NCBI GenBank assembly: GCA_004369045.1
Contig: ML213518.1
Coordinates: 604,591-668,590, forward strand
Origin: Heliocybe sulcata
Taxonomy: Eukaryota > Basidiomycota > Agaricomycetes > Gloeophyllales > Gloeophyllaceae
Direction of reading: 5' to 3'
DNA: 64,000 nucleotides
Shown: positions 1-13,399 of the stretch, one piece after another
Position numbering within the stretch: position 1 is the stretch's first letter
Layout: each line of letters begins with the position of its first letter
Notes under the pieces: model-generated
Databases searched by the model: none
What the model saw: the letters and a program-made list of their open reading frames with translations, nothing else
What the model was told of the DNA's origin: nothing
Position numbers and translations under genes: made by a program

Positions 1-1085
1 GCCAAGTCTATCGCCAGAAGTTGCTCCCCGACGGTTGTCTGATGCCTTTCTCAACTCGTGCTGCTCATTGGATCGAGGTGTCAAGCCGTGGAATGGACGA
101 CTTCCCCTCGGCCTGTCCTTGGTTGTGTCCAAACGTCGTCTTGGATCGTTCATGAATCCTGGCGGTGAACATCTGAAATACCCTTCTCATATACAGGATG
201 CCAGAAAAAACAGCTCCCTTCTTACTCTGCAGTTGGACCGGTCCGCCGTACGACAGCGGCAATATATACTCCCTGCTGGTTGAAGCCTTCTGGTACCTCT
301 TCGGCGGGATACATTCTGCGGTACTAGTGGCACCATCTGCTTCCTCGTACATTCCACATACGACGCTCTGGACCTTGCTTTGCTTCTTCTCACTCGAAGC
401 ATTCTGGGTGCCACTATCTCATCGTATCAATCCCGTTCTTCCGAGCGTCATCGGTCCGAGGAAGAGTCTAGATGTGCTATTCTTGCACCACGGTCAGTTA
501 CCTTTCGGTGGTCTCTAGCAGCATCAAGAGCTTGCACCGGGGTCGCGTTGGTTCTTCCGAGCGACTTGTCTAGGCAGCGAAGGCCTTCCTCCGATCCCTG
601 GATGTTCGTAGCATGACGCTGCGAGAATGCTTCTCTGCATGGAGATAGATGTCGCGCAATGCCATGGACTAGATTCTTCCCATTCGGCCGGAGGATTCAT
701 TGTGACATGATATGGGTTGTATGCTCCGAGTACGCTACGGTTGTCGATGATGAAGGTGGCTCAAGCCTGGCCTTTTGCCTACAGATGGATGTATGGAGCC
801 GCTTGTCATTGACTGGCCACATGAGATCTGGTTCGTTTGCTGTCCCGTAAGTAAAATGTAGCAATCCATTAACGCCTTTGCAATCCCTATATTCCGATTG
901 ACAGGTCGTCAAAGCACTGGATGTCTCTTGGAAGCTGATATGACAGCACCTCTATTCCTATACCCCGGAGGCCCGCGGTCATAGATACCTGCGTTTACCT
1001 ACGGAACAAGGCATGTATGCGCCTGAGGGAACTAATGCCAGTCCACGCATATTAATAGCCAAAACGGGTATAGGCGGCTATCGAT
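1..1085. other. No convincing gene; short open frames only
   Basis: Several short open frames exist on both strands but none shows a recognisable domain. A plus-strand frame at about 198-518 has two hydrophobic stretches rich in Phe, Trp and Leu, which could be the remnant of a membrane protein exon. I could not extend it through splice sites into a credible product, so it is left uncalled. Confidence 0.4.
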
Positions 1086-1145
1086 ATGGTTGCATGCTAT
1101 CCATGCATAACGGCTATGTCTTTCATCGCTCAACGCTGCACCAAA

Positions 1146-2608
1146 ATGTTCACGCCTGCTCATGGGTATCGTGCGCCGCCAGATCGCGAGATCCTCGAAG
1201 GGCTGGAGACGCAGCCCTTGAAGGTTCTCCGGATCCCGGCAGTGACTGGCATCGTTCATGATGTACAGATACGCGATGTGGAATATCTCGGTTCGTATAA
1301 CTGGATGGAGTCTGGTATACCTACTCTTGTTGTACCGGGTGAGTCCGATACGTGTGGGATTAGTGACATCGGTGAGGCTGATCTTCTTGCAGGCTCACCG
1401 CGTCTATGGCTTGACAAACGTCTGCCGTTCAGTGTGAGCCCTGATCAAGGCCGAACATCCCTCAGCGATAACGAAAATCACGTTCCTGGCAGGGCTCTTG
1501 TCCCCTTACTGTGCGCTGTCGACATCGTCGAAGAGAAGACTGGTAAGGAGGAGAAGTTCGCCTGGAGTACAGTCGACTTTGTGACGAACAGGAGGAGCCT
1601 CCGGAAGCTGCTGAGGTGGATCGATGGCAGAGCAAAGACAAATTTCCGCATTGACATGCAGTTGGCTGGGTCGCGCACCGTACTGCTCAGTCCGTGGGAG
1701 GCAAACACATCTGAGCCTGTGTGGGCGAACTATGGCTATACGTTTGAGCGCGTTGCATGCGCCGCGGCGCCAGGCTGTGAGAAAGGGCATACCAGGATTA
1801 TCAGCTATGTGCGTGTACCGCATTTCTCAAAGAGTTTATGATTTGCTAAATATGACTGCTGCTCGACATGCAGGACTTTGACGGGCTGAAGATGGTGCTG
1901 CGTTCCAATGTCAATGCCTTCTTGCTGGCTCCTGCAGGAGAAGCTTCCACGAGCGTCGACAGTCTGACGAGGGACCTTAGTCTTCTTGGCCTTCAAGCGT
2001 CCCCCGGAATAAGCCCCAAAGACGCCGTTCTGGATGCTGTATCAGGGTTGCACATCGTTCGCTCAGGTTCCGCGAACATCTCTCAAGACAGCCTGATAGA
2101 AATCGATACTTGCTCAGAGAAACGCAGATATTCATTAAAATGGCCGGAGGTGTACCCGCAAATGTTCCTCTCGCAGACGTCAAACCGGTATACCGCAATC
2201 CACGAGGATGGGAGGTTTCATACTGTTGAGAAGAGGAAGCTTGGGGAGCCGTACATGCGGAAAGTGGAGGAGAGAACGCAACCTGGTCTCAGAAAACTTA
2301 GGCATGTTCTCCAAGTGATACATGACCTTGTGCTGGAGCACGGGGAGACCGGTCGTCTGTGCCTTGTCTGTGAGAAAGGAGAACTAAAGGTCTACAAGAG
2401 GACGACGATGGAAAGCTTCTTGCCGGATGAATTTTTGCAACGTTTCCATGACAATGGAGAGGTGAGTCGCCCCGTCTTCACTTCCGTTGAACCTGCCTTT
2501 ACAGAGTACCTCTTCGTCAGGGGTTCTGACTTTCGAAGCCTGCTGTGGTCTCGCACCAGGTTAGTCGCCACGTTGAATGCGATGATCGTGGTCCGAGTCT
2601 GCAATTAG
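1146..2608 (+). CDS. Fungal 'GGPP synthetase-like' family protein, copy 1
   Basis: Three exons: 1146-1338, 1393-1808 and 1874 to about 2608. Both introns (54 and 65 nt) lie at the same places as in the copy at 23.4 kb: after the VVPG motif and after ISY, just before DFDGLKM. Shared blocks include LGSYNWMESGIPTLVVPG, the NFRIDMQLAG-TVLL segment, the PGCEKGHTRII segment and the YPQMFLSQT region. The family is widespread in fungi and is often named geranylgeranyl pyrophosphate synthetase, but neither copy has the DDxxD motifs of a prenyltransferase, so that name should not be trusted; function unknown. The start at 1146 is chosen by alignment to the paralogue; in-frame ATGs at 1086 and 1116 lie upstream. 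The N-terminal Gly/Arg-rich head of copy 2 is missing here. The end is uncertain: the paralogue stops near 2460, while this frame runs on to 2608 through a possible donor at 2462. Confidence 0.7.
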
Positions 2609-4776
2609 CTCGCGGCTATCAATCTAACTTCAGAGTTTACTTACAGTAATGCAACTCGAATCATGTGCCATGTGCAGCGTGTCGAACCATCACGCGTCTG
2701 CCGGGCCCTTTACGCGCCAGTCACATCGTAAGCCACGCCGACGACGACGGATGCGAGGTATCGCGGAATATTTCGGTCCCAATTGATCAAGTATCGGCAT
2801 TCTGGGAGTCAGTTATCATAGCTTTCTCCGGTCTTTTCCTGGCTCCTGACTCGGTACTGTCTTGCCTTGTCTCACACTGCTCGTGCACCCGCTCAAATAA
2901 ATCTTTTCCTGATGGTAATTGTCTGTGCTGCCCGACCATCGCTCCTCGGAGAAAGTCCGGACGGTCTCGCAGTCGGCTATTAAGATTGATAACGAATGTC
3001 CTATCCGTTCTCGATTTCTACAGACTGGCGATGTCCATCGCAATCGGGGGGAAGACTCGGACGGTTACGGCAGGCCGTGCTCTTGGGAAGGGAGTGAGTA
3101 TGCTTGTTGCCCTTTCTGTACGTAGGTATGAACAGCACGGACAAGCGCGCGCGAGGTGGACCTGAATCTGATCAGCGGTGGGATGGTCTGGGATACCGGC
3201 GGCGGCGTGGTGCTATGAATAACCGCATCCTCCACGTTCGCGCAAGTGGACGTACTTCCGCATGCGAATGGAAGGCTCGTATCCGTTTGGAAAGAGTGAA
3301 ATGAAGAGTCAACTTACTCTGTGGCGGCAACCAGGACCTGCAATTTCGGGTGGTCAGTCGGGCTCGAATCAGCTGGGAGAAGGATGAAGTGCGCTCGGCT
3401 CCGGTGTCTTCCAGTGCTCTCGCGTAGTCATCTCTATTCACCCATCCGAGGTACCAGTGCGTATTCGATTCCTGCAGGAGAAACCTCGGTTCGCCTTACC
3501 ACAGCCACGTTGCTGTTATAGCTAGGGACTGGCCATCAGAATCAATACACATTGCGAATTGGAGGGATATCTTCGGAGCGTGCCTGACGCAGCGTCGAAG
3601 GCAGGGTCTACGCACCAACCGGGGAGCTAAGTGCTCATGCAAGGCCGGCGCAAATCAGGAGTTGAGTATGTCGCGGTGAACTGAATGCCTTGGTTCTGGA
3701 TTGAATTCGGTGAATACCCGTATCTTCTCTCTTCTTCTCCGCAGCGAGCGGTGCCGACTGACACCAGAAGAGCGCTCGACATGCAGGCTCGGGTGCAATT
3801 CAATGAGCGACTGGGATATTGATAGTCGGCGCAGAGTGGCACTAATGCTAAGTGAAGTCGCAGACGGGTGCTGATAAGAGTTGGACGGAGCCGGCATCTG
3901 GCGTGACGATGGGGAGTTCTGCAGTGCGGTTGTGGCATCAACAAAAGGAGGGCCTGTCCAGACCTCTTCGTCCTCACTGGGGCAACGGCCTGGTTAAAGT
4001 TCCTTGTCTGAGATGCAGGTCTGTGGAAGCATGACTATGATTATTACTGACGTCGGCCACGTTGAGGGTGGCCGTGAGCTGGGGCGCCCTTTACGAGTAT
4101 AGATCCTTCTCTCATACGGAGATTACTGGTGCGAGTGACTAAGACATAGGAGCGAGCGTCGGAGATCTAGACTGCAGCGGCATGTTATACGTTTGGTTGA
4201 CGAGGCTCCTGATGTAGTGAACTTTGATAATAGGACTGTCAGTCGCCGTCAGTGTGCTCCATTCGAGGAGTTGAAATTGCCGGCCGAGGCTGCAGTGTGG
4301 TCAATGTTCCCGACATGAAGACACATGATCTCCGCAGTTTCGGGTAACCAGAGGAACATTTGTTGGAGTGTTTCCGCTCTTCCGATGGCGGTAGACGAGC
4401 AGGCTCCGGGCGCAGAAGTCAAGCTCAGTAAACTCCGTCTCAAGGTCCGGCTCGTCGCCAACCTGGAAAGGGAGAGGCGGGCGGTGATAAGACAGGCGGG
4501 ACCGTATGTTGCAGTAATAATTCGACGGAGATTTGTGTCGGTGAGAAGTCGGAAGAGAAGGACACTGCATTTTCCATGTATCTGATACACCCGTGACAGC
4601 CAATCACCATTCGCAGCGGCTTTTGCCGGTCTATTTCCCCGGGTTTGGAACTCCGCCGTCATTCGTCCGTCAAGAGGGGACGCGCTGCCTCTAGTGACGC
4701 GGCCTTTTACCTGCTATCTGCTGCTATTTTGTGCACACATCTACACGCATTTTCGTCGCTGCATCCCCCAGTCTCG
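2609..4776. other. Gene-free stretch
   Basis: Open frames of up to 166 codons are present (for example 2665-3165 plus) but their translations have no recognisable domain or natural-looking conserved block, and no consistent splice chain was found. The last part, from about 4640, is the upstream region of the proteasome gene. Confidence 0.4.
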
Positions 4777-4794
4777 ATGATAGTCGTACCGACG

Positions 4795-5869
4795 ATGAAC
4801 CCTATGAACACGGCAGCGCAGCCTCAACAGAGACAGTTCAACCCGTATACCGAGAACGGCGGGACTATTCTTGCTATTGCGGGGGTGGACTTCAGTGTTA
4901 TTGCTGGCGACACGCGGCAATCTGAAGGCTACAACATTCAAACGCGATATGCACCGAAGGTGTTCAGATTGTAGGAGGCCCTCGTCGCGGACCCGTCGCG
5001 TCTATTGACCGGATGAACACAGAACCGATCGTGCAGTCCTGGCTGTGAATGGGTTCGCGGCAGATGGTAACATGTTTGTGAAAAAAGTGAAGCAACGACT
5101 AGAGGTATGTCTGCATGCAAATGATTGTTCGAGTAGCGCGTACTTACAGTTGAGTAGTGGTACCGCCATGCACACGCCAAAGACATGCCCCTCCACGCCA
5201 TCGCCCGCCTAATACAGACCATGCTCTACGGTCGCCGATTCTTCCCCTACTACGTGTATAACATCCTCGGAGGCATTGAGGATGACGGTGCGTCTTCCTT
5301 CTTGGATCACCTATATTTATCCTGATCCCCGTTCATTGTCTTATCTCACACCCGACCTATACTTATCAGGTTCGGGCGCCGTTTACTCCTTTGACCCAGT
5401 CGGCTCCTACGAACGGGAGACATGTCGAGCCGCGGGCGCAGCGCAGTCGCTCGTGCAGCCGTTCTTGGACAACCAGGTCGGTCATGCGCTCACTCCTTTG
5501 TATGCAGAATGACTTATTGATCCGTGGTATTGTCATTGGCAGATATATTTTAAGAATCAGCAACCTGCGCCGGGGACGGCGCACCCTGCGCACCTGCCGC
5601 TGCCGCACGTTCTCAGCCTAGTCATTGACTCCTTCACGGGTGCGACGGAGCGTCATATTGAGGTACGCGTCTCTACCCTGGGTTATCGTCCTTGAGGCAT
5701 ACTAATGTATGTGCTCTTGCAGGTTGGTGACGGGCTGGAGATATACGTGGTGTTGGCGAAGGGGCGGGACTTGAGCGGACTAGAAGGTTTTGCGGGCTTG
5801 CAGGAGGTGTCGAGCAGGTCGGACGGTGAACGGATTTTCGTTATTAGGAGAGAACTGAAGAAGGATTGA
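4795..5869 (+). CDS. PRE7: 20S proteasome subunit beta type-6
   Basis: Six exons: 4795-4970, 5023-5104, 5158-5287, 5370-5476, 5543-5662, 5723-5869, giving about 253 aa. It is one of the seven beta subunits of the 20S core particle, a non-catalytic ring member (PSMB1/Pre7 orthologue). The N-terminal [16 protein letters not shown] block, [30 protein letters not shown], the [14 protein letters not shown] hairpin and the C-terminal GDGLEIYVV strand are all diagnostic. Introns are 52, 53, 82, 66 and 60 nt with good GT-AG ends. An in-frame ATG at 4777 would add six residues (MIVVPT); the frame is open back to 4645, so the start is between these sites. Gly replaces the N-terminal Thr nucleophile position, as expected for an inactive subunit, though the propeptide boundary is not determined. 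Confidence 0.96.
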
Positions 5870-7420
5870 TTAATTACATGTCACGCTGCATTGACTGTTG
5901 TACTACCTCTTACGAACTGTTTTGTCGTTAATTATTAGATAGCGCGCTTGGTGCTCTCTTATTTCGCGACTAAGTTTTCAAGTCAGCGAGGCCACAGACT
6001 GTTCTCGCGTGTGTTTTTGATACAACTTCCTACTTGTAACTTGGACGTGCAGTGTCCTGTGACTTTTGCGCGCATCGGGCATACCGGACTACCCTTTACC
6101 CGGCCGACGTCGTTTTGAACAAAAGCTCAAGCGCACTTGGAACGTCCGTGTATTCTGTTAACTCCCAAGTAATTGTTCAAGCGCAACGAGTCTAGCAGGC
6201 TTTCTTTGATTGCTGTATTCAACTCCCTAGACGCTGGGTCTGACTCGGACGACCTCTACGCGGCCTCAGCTCTGGTGTTCTTGGCTGCTGATGGACGAAA
6301 GACCACCTGAAGACCGGGAGAGCGGAGTTATTTCGCCGTGACAAAATCTACCAAGCAAAGGATAGGTAATATTACGCTGAGACTTCGAGGAGAAGTCTTG
6401 AAGCAACGCTACAATGGCTGCTAAGATTAAAGGTGAAAATTGACGAATAGAGCACTCCTTCTCTCGAGAGTGCGAAGCTCCCACCGTGAAGTGCATCCAG
6501 GGCATGCTCAGATGACCATAAGGCCAACTACGACTTCCGCTGTATGACCCGGTTGCCCGGTTCGATGACAGTGTCATGCGAACTTCACCTGCTGCTGCGT
6601 ACGCTCGTGCCGTGATACTGGTACGTCCGCATTCAATGCATTCCGAGCGACTGGCATGCTATCTCGGATCTATTTATGTCTGTGATGTCGAGTCTTCAAG
6701 TCTGGCGCAGAGTAGGCTATTCCTGTGCCCTACACGTCGGCAGTGTGTCCCCCTGAACACCGGCGGTACATCTCCCAGACGGGTGAAAGGTCGAAGGACC
6801 GTTACAGAACTCAGCTACATATGTGGTGGAGCCGTATTGCATTTCCATCTTTCCTCCGAGTAAACGCCTTATTGATTGTGTGGGCTGCGCGCGATATGTA
6901 TGGGACCTCCTGCGGTCCGCTCGTCTGCGTCCGTCATACAGTACGTGCCATATTTTCAGTTGCAGATACTTGCCGGAATCCCTCTCCGGTGCGCAGATCA
7001 AGTCCTTGGTGATTATTCTGCGCCACTCGACCGCCATGCAGCTGGATATACAAGCTCCTGCGTACTCTTCTACTGCATTCAACTGACATTTGTAGTGAAG
7101 AGGCCGGATTATCCATCGGTTTTTGTTCTCCACTGAAGATGGCCGAGGTGCCTGGGCCGGCGACGTCGGGGACGATCCAAAAGGCCGCGATCCGAACTCC
7201 CTGATAGGCCATGGCTACTTACAACCGTTCCGAACTGAAGAAAGGAAAGAATAATGGCAGTGAGGTGCCGCCGGAATAGAACAAATAGGTATGGCTTACT
7301 ACCTCTAGTCCTTTGTCATCTGCATAAACCACTAGCACGGGTTTCCACGTCGGCCCTACACCGAGAACGCCGAGCAGTGTAGATGTGCAGACTTCTTGGA
7401 ATGAAATGTTCGAGGAACCG
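5870..7420. other. Gene-free stretch
   Basis: Downstream of PRE7. Only short overlapping frames on both strands (such as 6717-7133 minus and 6576-6863 plus) with unnatural composition; no domain or splice chain supports a gene. Confidence 0.4.
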
Positions 7421-7427
7421 TATAAAA
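7421..7427 (+). promoter_or_regulatory. TATA box for the 7553 gene
   Basis: TATAAAA lies 132 bp upstream of the ATG at 7553. Between them is a likely 5' UTR with an intron at 7499-7548, donor GTGAGT and acceptor TTTCTCAG. Confidence 0.5.
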
Positions 7428-7552
7428 CCAGTGGTTAATTCTTGGACCATCTTCATCCGTTTACGCACTTTTACTTACCGCCGACTCAGGTTTGTACCGT
7501 GAGTCCCGTGTCAGAAGACGCCCCTGGCACTGTCTAACGTTTTCTCAGTGAT

Positions 7553-8158
7553 ATGGAACCTGCCACAGAACCTCCTCGCGTTCAGGCCTTTCAGCCTGCC
7601 CAGTCTATGCCACAAACATCACCTTCGCAAAGGCATTCGTCTGATGCAGCAGCTGCACATCTCCTGAAAGAAGAATACACGCGTCTCCCGTCTGCGCCGG
7701 CCGTAGAACAGGGCTTCAAACACCTCCCTTCTCCGTGGTCTCCATGGTTGAAGGACACGGTCCAGTATCATGAGTCTCCGGATAGCATGACGATGGGCAG
7801 GCATCCATCGACTGACAGCAACATCTCCAGCATAGATCACTTGCTTGACTCTTCCTCCGTGGCGGACGCCTCCTCCTTCGAGGGCCATGCATCCCCGGAG
7901 CAGTCGGACAGCTCGTCAGTGGTATTCTGCACTGAACCTCAAGCATTCGGAACCAACTTCCCGCCGGCTGGTGTCACTGCAACTCCACGTCCCTCAGAAT
8001 ACTATCCCGGGCCAGTGCGCCACACGATATGCCTCGACGTCTCTAGCTTGAGCAAGCGCGGTACAGATGTTGATGGCGCGAGCGAGTACACTACTGCTGA
8101 AATCCCTGTGTTGCTAGACACCACAAAGGGAGAACTGAGCGGTGCTGTCACTTTGTAG
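7553..8158 (+). CDS. Ser/Pro-rich protein of unknown function
   Basis: Single open coding exon of 201 aa. The protein is rich in Ser, Pro, Ala and acidic residues, with runs such as SPWSPW and a DSSSVADASS block, has no hydrophobic segment and no domain I recognise; it is probably largely disordered. Support for a real gene is the upstream TATAAAA at 7421, a plausible 50-nt 5' UTR intron (7499-7548) ending four bases before the ATG, and natural-looking codon use. It could alternatively be the last exon of a longer gene whose earlier exons I did not resolve. Confidence 0.5.
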   Translation: MEPATEPPRVQAFQPAQSMPQTSPSQRHSSDAAAAHLLKEEYTRLPSAPAVEQGFKHLPSPWSPWLKDTVQYHESPDSMTMGRHPSTDSNISSIDHLLDSSSVADASSFEGHASPEQSDSSSVVFCTEPQAFGTNFPPAGVTATPRPSEYYPGPVRHTICLDVSSLSKRGTDVDGASEYTTAEIPVLLDTTKGELSGAVTL

Positions 8159-8521
8159 ATGGGCAGGATCTTTATGTTATTTCCATGTATCTGGATCCAA
8201 TATAAGCAAACAATAGTTTTCCCAGCGGGATATGCTAATATAACTACCCGTCGTCTGGAAAGCTGCTTAACAACTTAAGGACATGTGGCTTTGCATATAA
8301 CAGTATGTGGCTTAAGTGCTAAAGTGGCCACGACGCCAAGCGCCACAGACGCGTCCATGCACGCGAGGCGTCACAAGTCACGCGAAGGTGGCGCGTCTTG
8401 GTGCACCGGTGATTCCCGATGCTTCTGGCATTGTGGCGTCTTGGCGAAAAATGACGCTCTCATGACATCTCCTCCTCCTCGCCGTCTGTGACATCATGGG
8501 CTTCGTCGGCGACGTTCCTCG
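8159..8521. other. Intergenic and promoter region
   Basis: Holds the 3' end of the 7553 gene and the promoter of the 8620 gene. The second half is dense in short CACG, GACGC and TGACATCA-like motifs (about 8325-8515), which resemble bZIP/CREB-type sites; this is a visual observation only. Confidence 0.4.
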
Positions 8522-8529
8522 TATATAAG
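8522..8529 (+). promoter_or_regulatory. TATA box for the 8620 gene
   Basis: TATATAAG, 98 bp before the ATG at 8620, followed by a pyrimidine-rich leader. Typical of a strongly regulated or highly expressed small gene. Confidence 0.6.
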
Positions 8530-8619
8530 CCTCAGAGGTCTCGACGGCGAGCACATTAATTCATCTTTTACCAATCTTGTGGAACCCGTATCTCTAACTC
8601 ATCCTCATCACTCATCACA

Positions 8620-8923
8620 ATGGCCACGACCCACAACTTCGTTGGTGACAAGCTCGTCGATGAGCTCCCCTCCCAGGCTACCCAGAAGCTCAGCGACGAC
8701 GATTTGACGAAGAAGGAGGCACAGCGGCTGCAGGGCGGTGCTCAGGAGCCTGGTGCGAACAAGCGTGCTGGCGCTGCGTCTCTTGACCCCTCAGGTACGT
8801 AGATCAAAGATATACGATATCCACAAGGCCGGTGTTGACCTCTCATTTGTAGAATACGACACTAAGAGCCGGAGCACGAACGCTCACGGTGACACGAAGC
8901 CTGTTCAGGACCCCGTTGTCTAA
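8620..8923 (+). CDS. Small hydrophilic protein, unknown function
   Basis: Two exons, 8620-8794 and 8853-8923, separated by a 58-nt GT-AG intron; product 81 aa. The protein is very hydrophilic, with a KLSDDDLTKKEAQRLQGGAQ segment, a KRAGAASLDPS stretch and a C-terminus ending in KPVQDPVV. It has no signal peptide, membrane segment or Cys. Composition (Lys, Asp, Gln, Gly, Ala) is like small stress- or seed-type disordered proteins, but no family is assigned. A TATA box sits 98 bp upstream. The frame is maintained across the intron and the ATG context (CACAATGGCC) is good. Confidence 0.75.
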
Positions 8924-9103
8924 ACAGAGCATGCGATCGATCATTTTGGTGAGTTTAGCTCAGCTATCGGCGTTGAAGGCGCTCTTGCTAATGTTTCATG
9001 ATCCAGGGGACGATGGAGCTGTCAATCATAAACAATGTATCACTACACACTGCACAATCAATATAAAAGGACATAATACCCCTCTTTCTGTGAGATGTGA
9101 GAG

Positions 9104-12233
<3,130 letters not shown>

Positions 12234-13399
12234 ATACTGCGCCTGTTTAGCCGCTCAGTATTCCGTGGCCGAATAAATGAGCCTATCTACGCGTCGCGTC
12301 GCGTCAATCAGTCTGCGATTGCGACGACATCAATGGAGAACCGCTCATCTGGCAAATGATAGGTCCAACCGACTCACCCTCCCGCACTATAACTTATTCT
12401 CGAACTGCTTTTAATCAAGGCAGTGCGAGGCGGAAAAAGGCCTTTGAAGAGTCGGACTCAAGGACGCCTGGACATCCCACAACATGAGTCGCATTAGACC
12501 ACCTGGGGAGTCTGATTAGACTCACACTTGTCTGTGGTCAACCCCGGCGGTAGACCCAGCAGTAGCTCCAGCAGGAAGATATACTGCAGCGCCGCAATTC
12601 GAGTCTCTGGATGGCGATGTCAGGATAACGCTGAAGTGTGGCTGAAGCGCAAACACCCGCTCTGTATATGACCGTCACGTGACGTGCGCGATAACTGAGC
12701 GTCCCATCAGCAAAAGGCTTGTAAACCATATTGAAACATTTCAAAACCCATCATGCAAAAGCTTTGCTGATAGACTCATAGTAGCACCTCCGCTCATGAG
12801 AACGTCTCCAAATTTCGATGAAATCTGGGTTTTCCCAATTAGATATCAGCCTCGTCGCTGAGCGAAAAAAATGCCATTATATCACAAAATAATTGAATTG
12901 AAAGTGTTCCACCATATTCTTATGGCCGGAAGTGCACCTGTGATAGGCACCTGAGTGGCATGCATCAAATTGAGGTATGAGGCGGCCCAGAGATGCTGGG
13001 GTGGCTCAAACAAGATAGTATATTGTAAGAAAGACTATACAAGGTGATATGTGATTAAAATACTGCCCCGTCATGCGTACATAAGTAGCAAGTAGTGTTG
13101 CCGCAGTCCAGCAGACGACCAGCCTGATATAGACTTGAATTGTGGCGCGAGAGCCGTTGGGACTACGGAGTCGACCACAGACACTAATTAGACTCGCCAG
13201 GAAGGCCATTGCAGGCACTCTAATAAGACTGATACTGCCGGAGCGAACGTGCTGAGCATTTGATATCCTCATGTATGCTCTACAACTGGATTCGAAAGCA
13301 CAGTGAATATTCTTTCCTATCACCATATACGTATACGGCAAGTCCACGTGGCGGCAGAAGGCGCTTCTCTCGGTGGCGCAGCCGTCCCGTCCGACGGCC
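12234..13399. other. Divergent intergenic region between AFG2 and GPI16
   Basis: Shared upstream region for two divergent genes. No additional gene is supported. The part from about 12725 to 12915 is AT-rich relative to its surroundings and may be an old insertion, but I find no clear termini. Confidence 0.4.

Noticed and set aside
198-518. Plus-strand frame with two hydrophobic stretches
   Set aside because: No domain, no start context and no splice partners; could be chance or a decayed membrane protein.
2665-3165. 166-codon plus-strand frame
   Set aside because: Composition is unnatural and there is no recognisable domain; probably chance in GC-leaning DNA.
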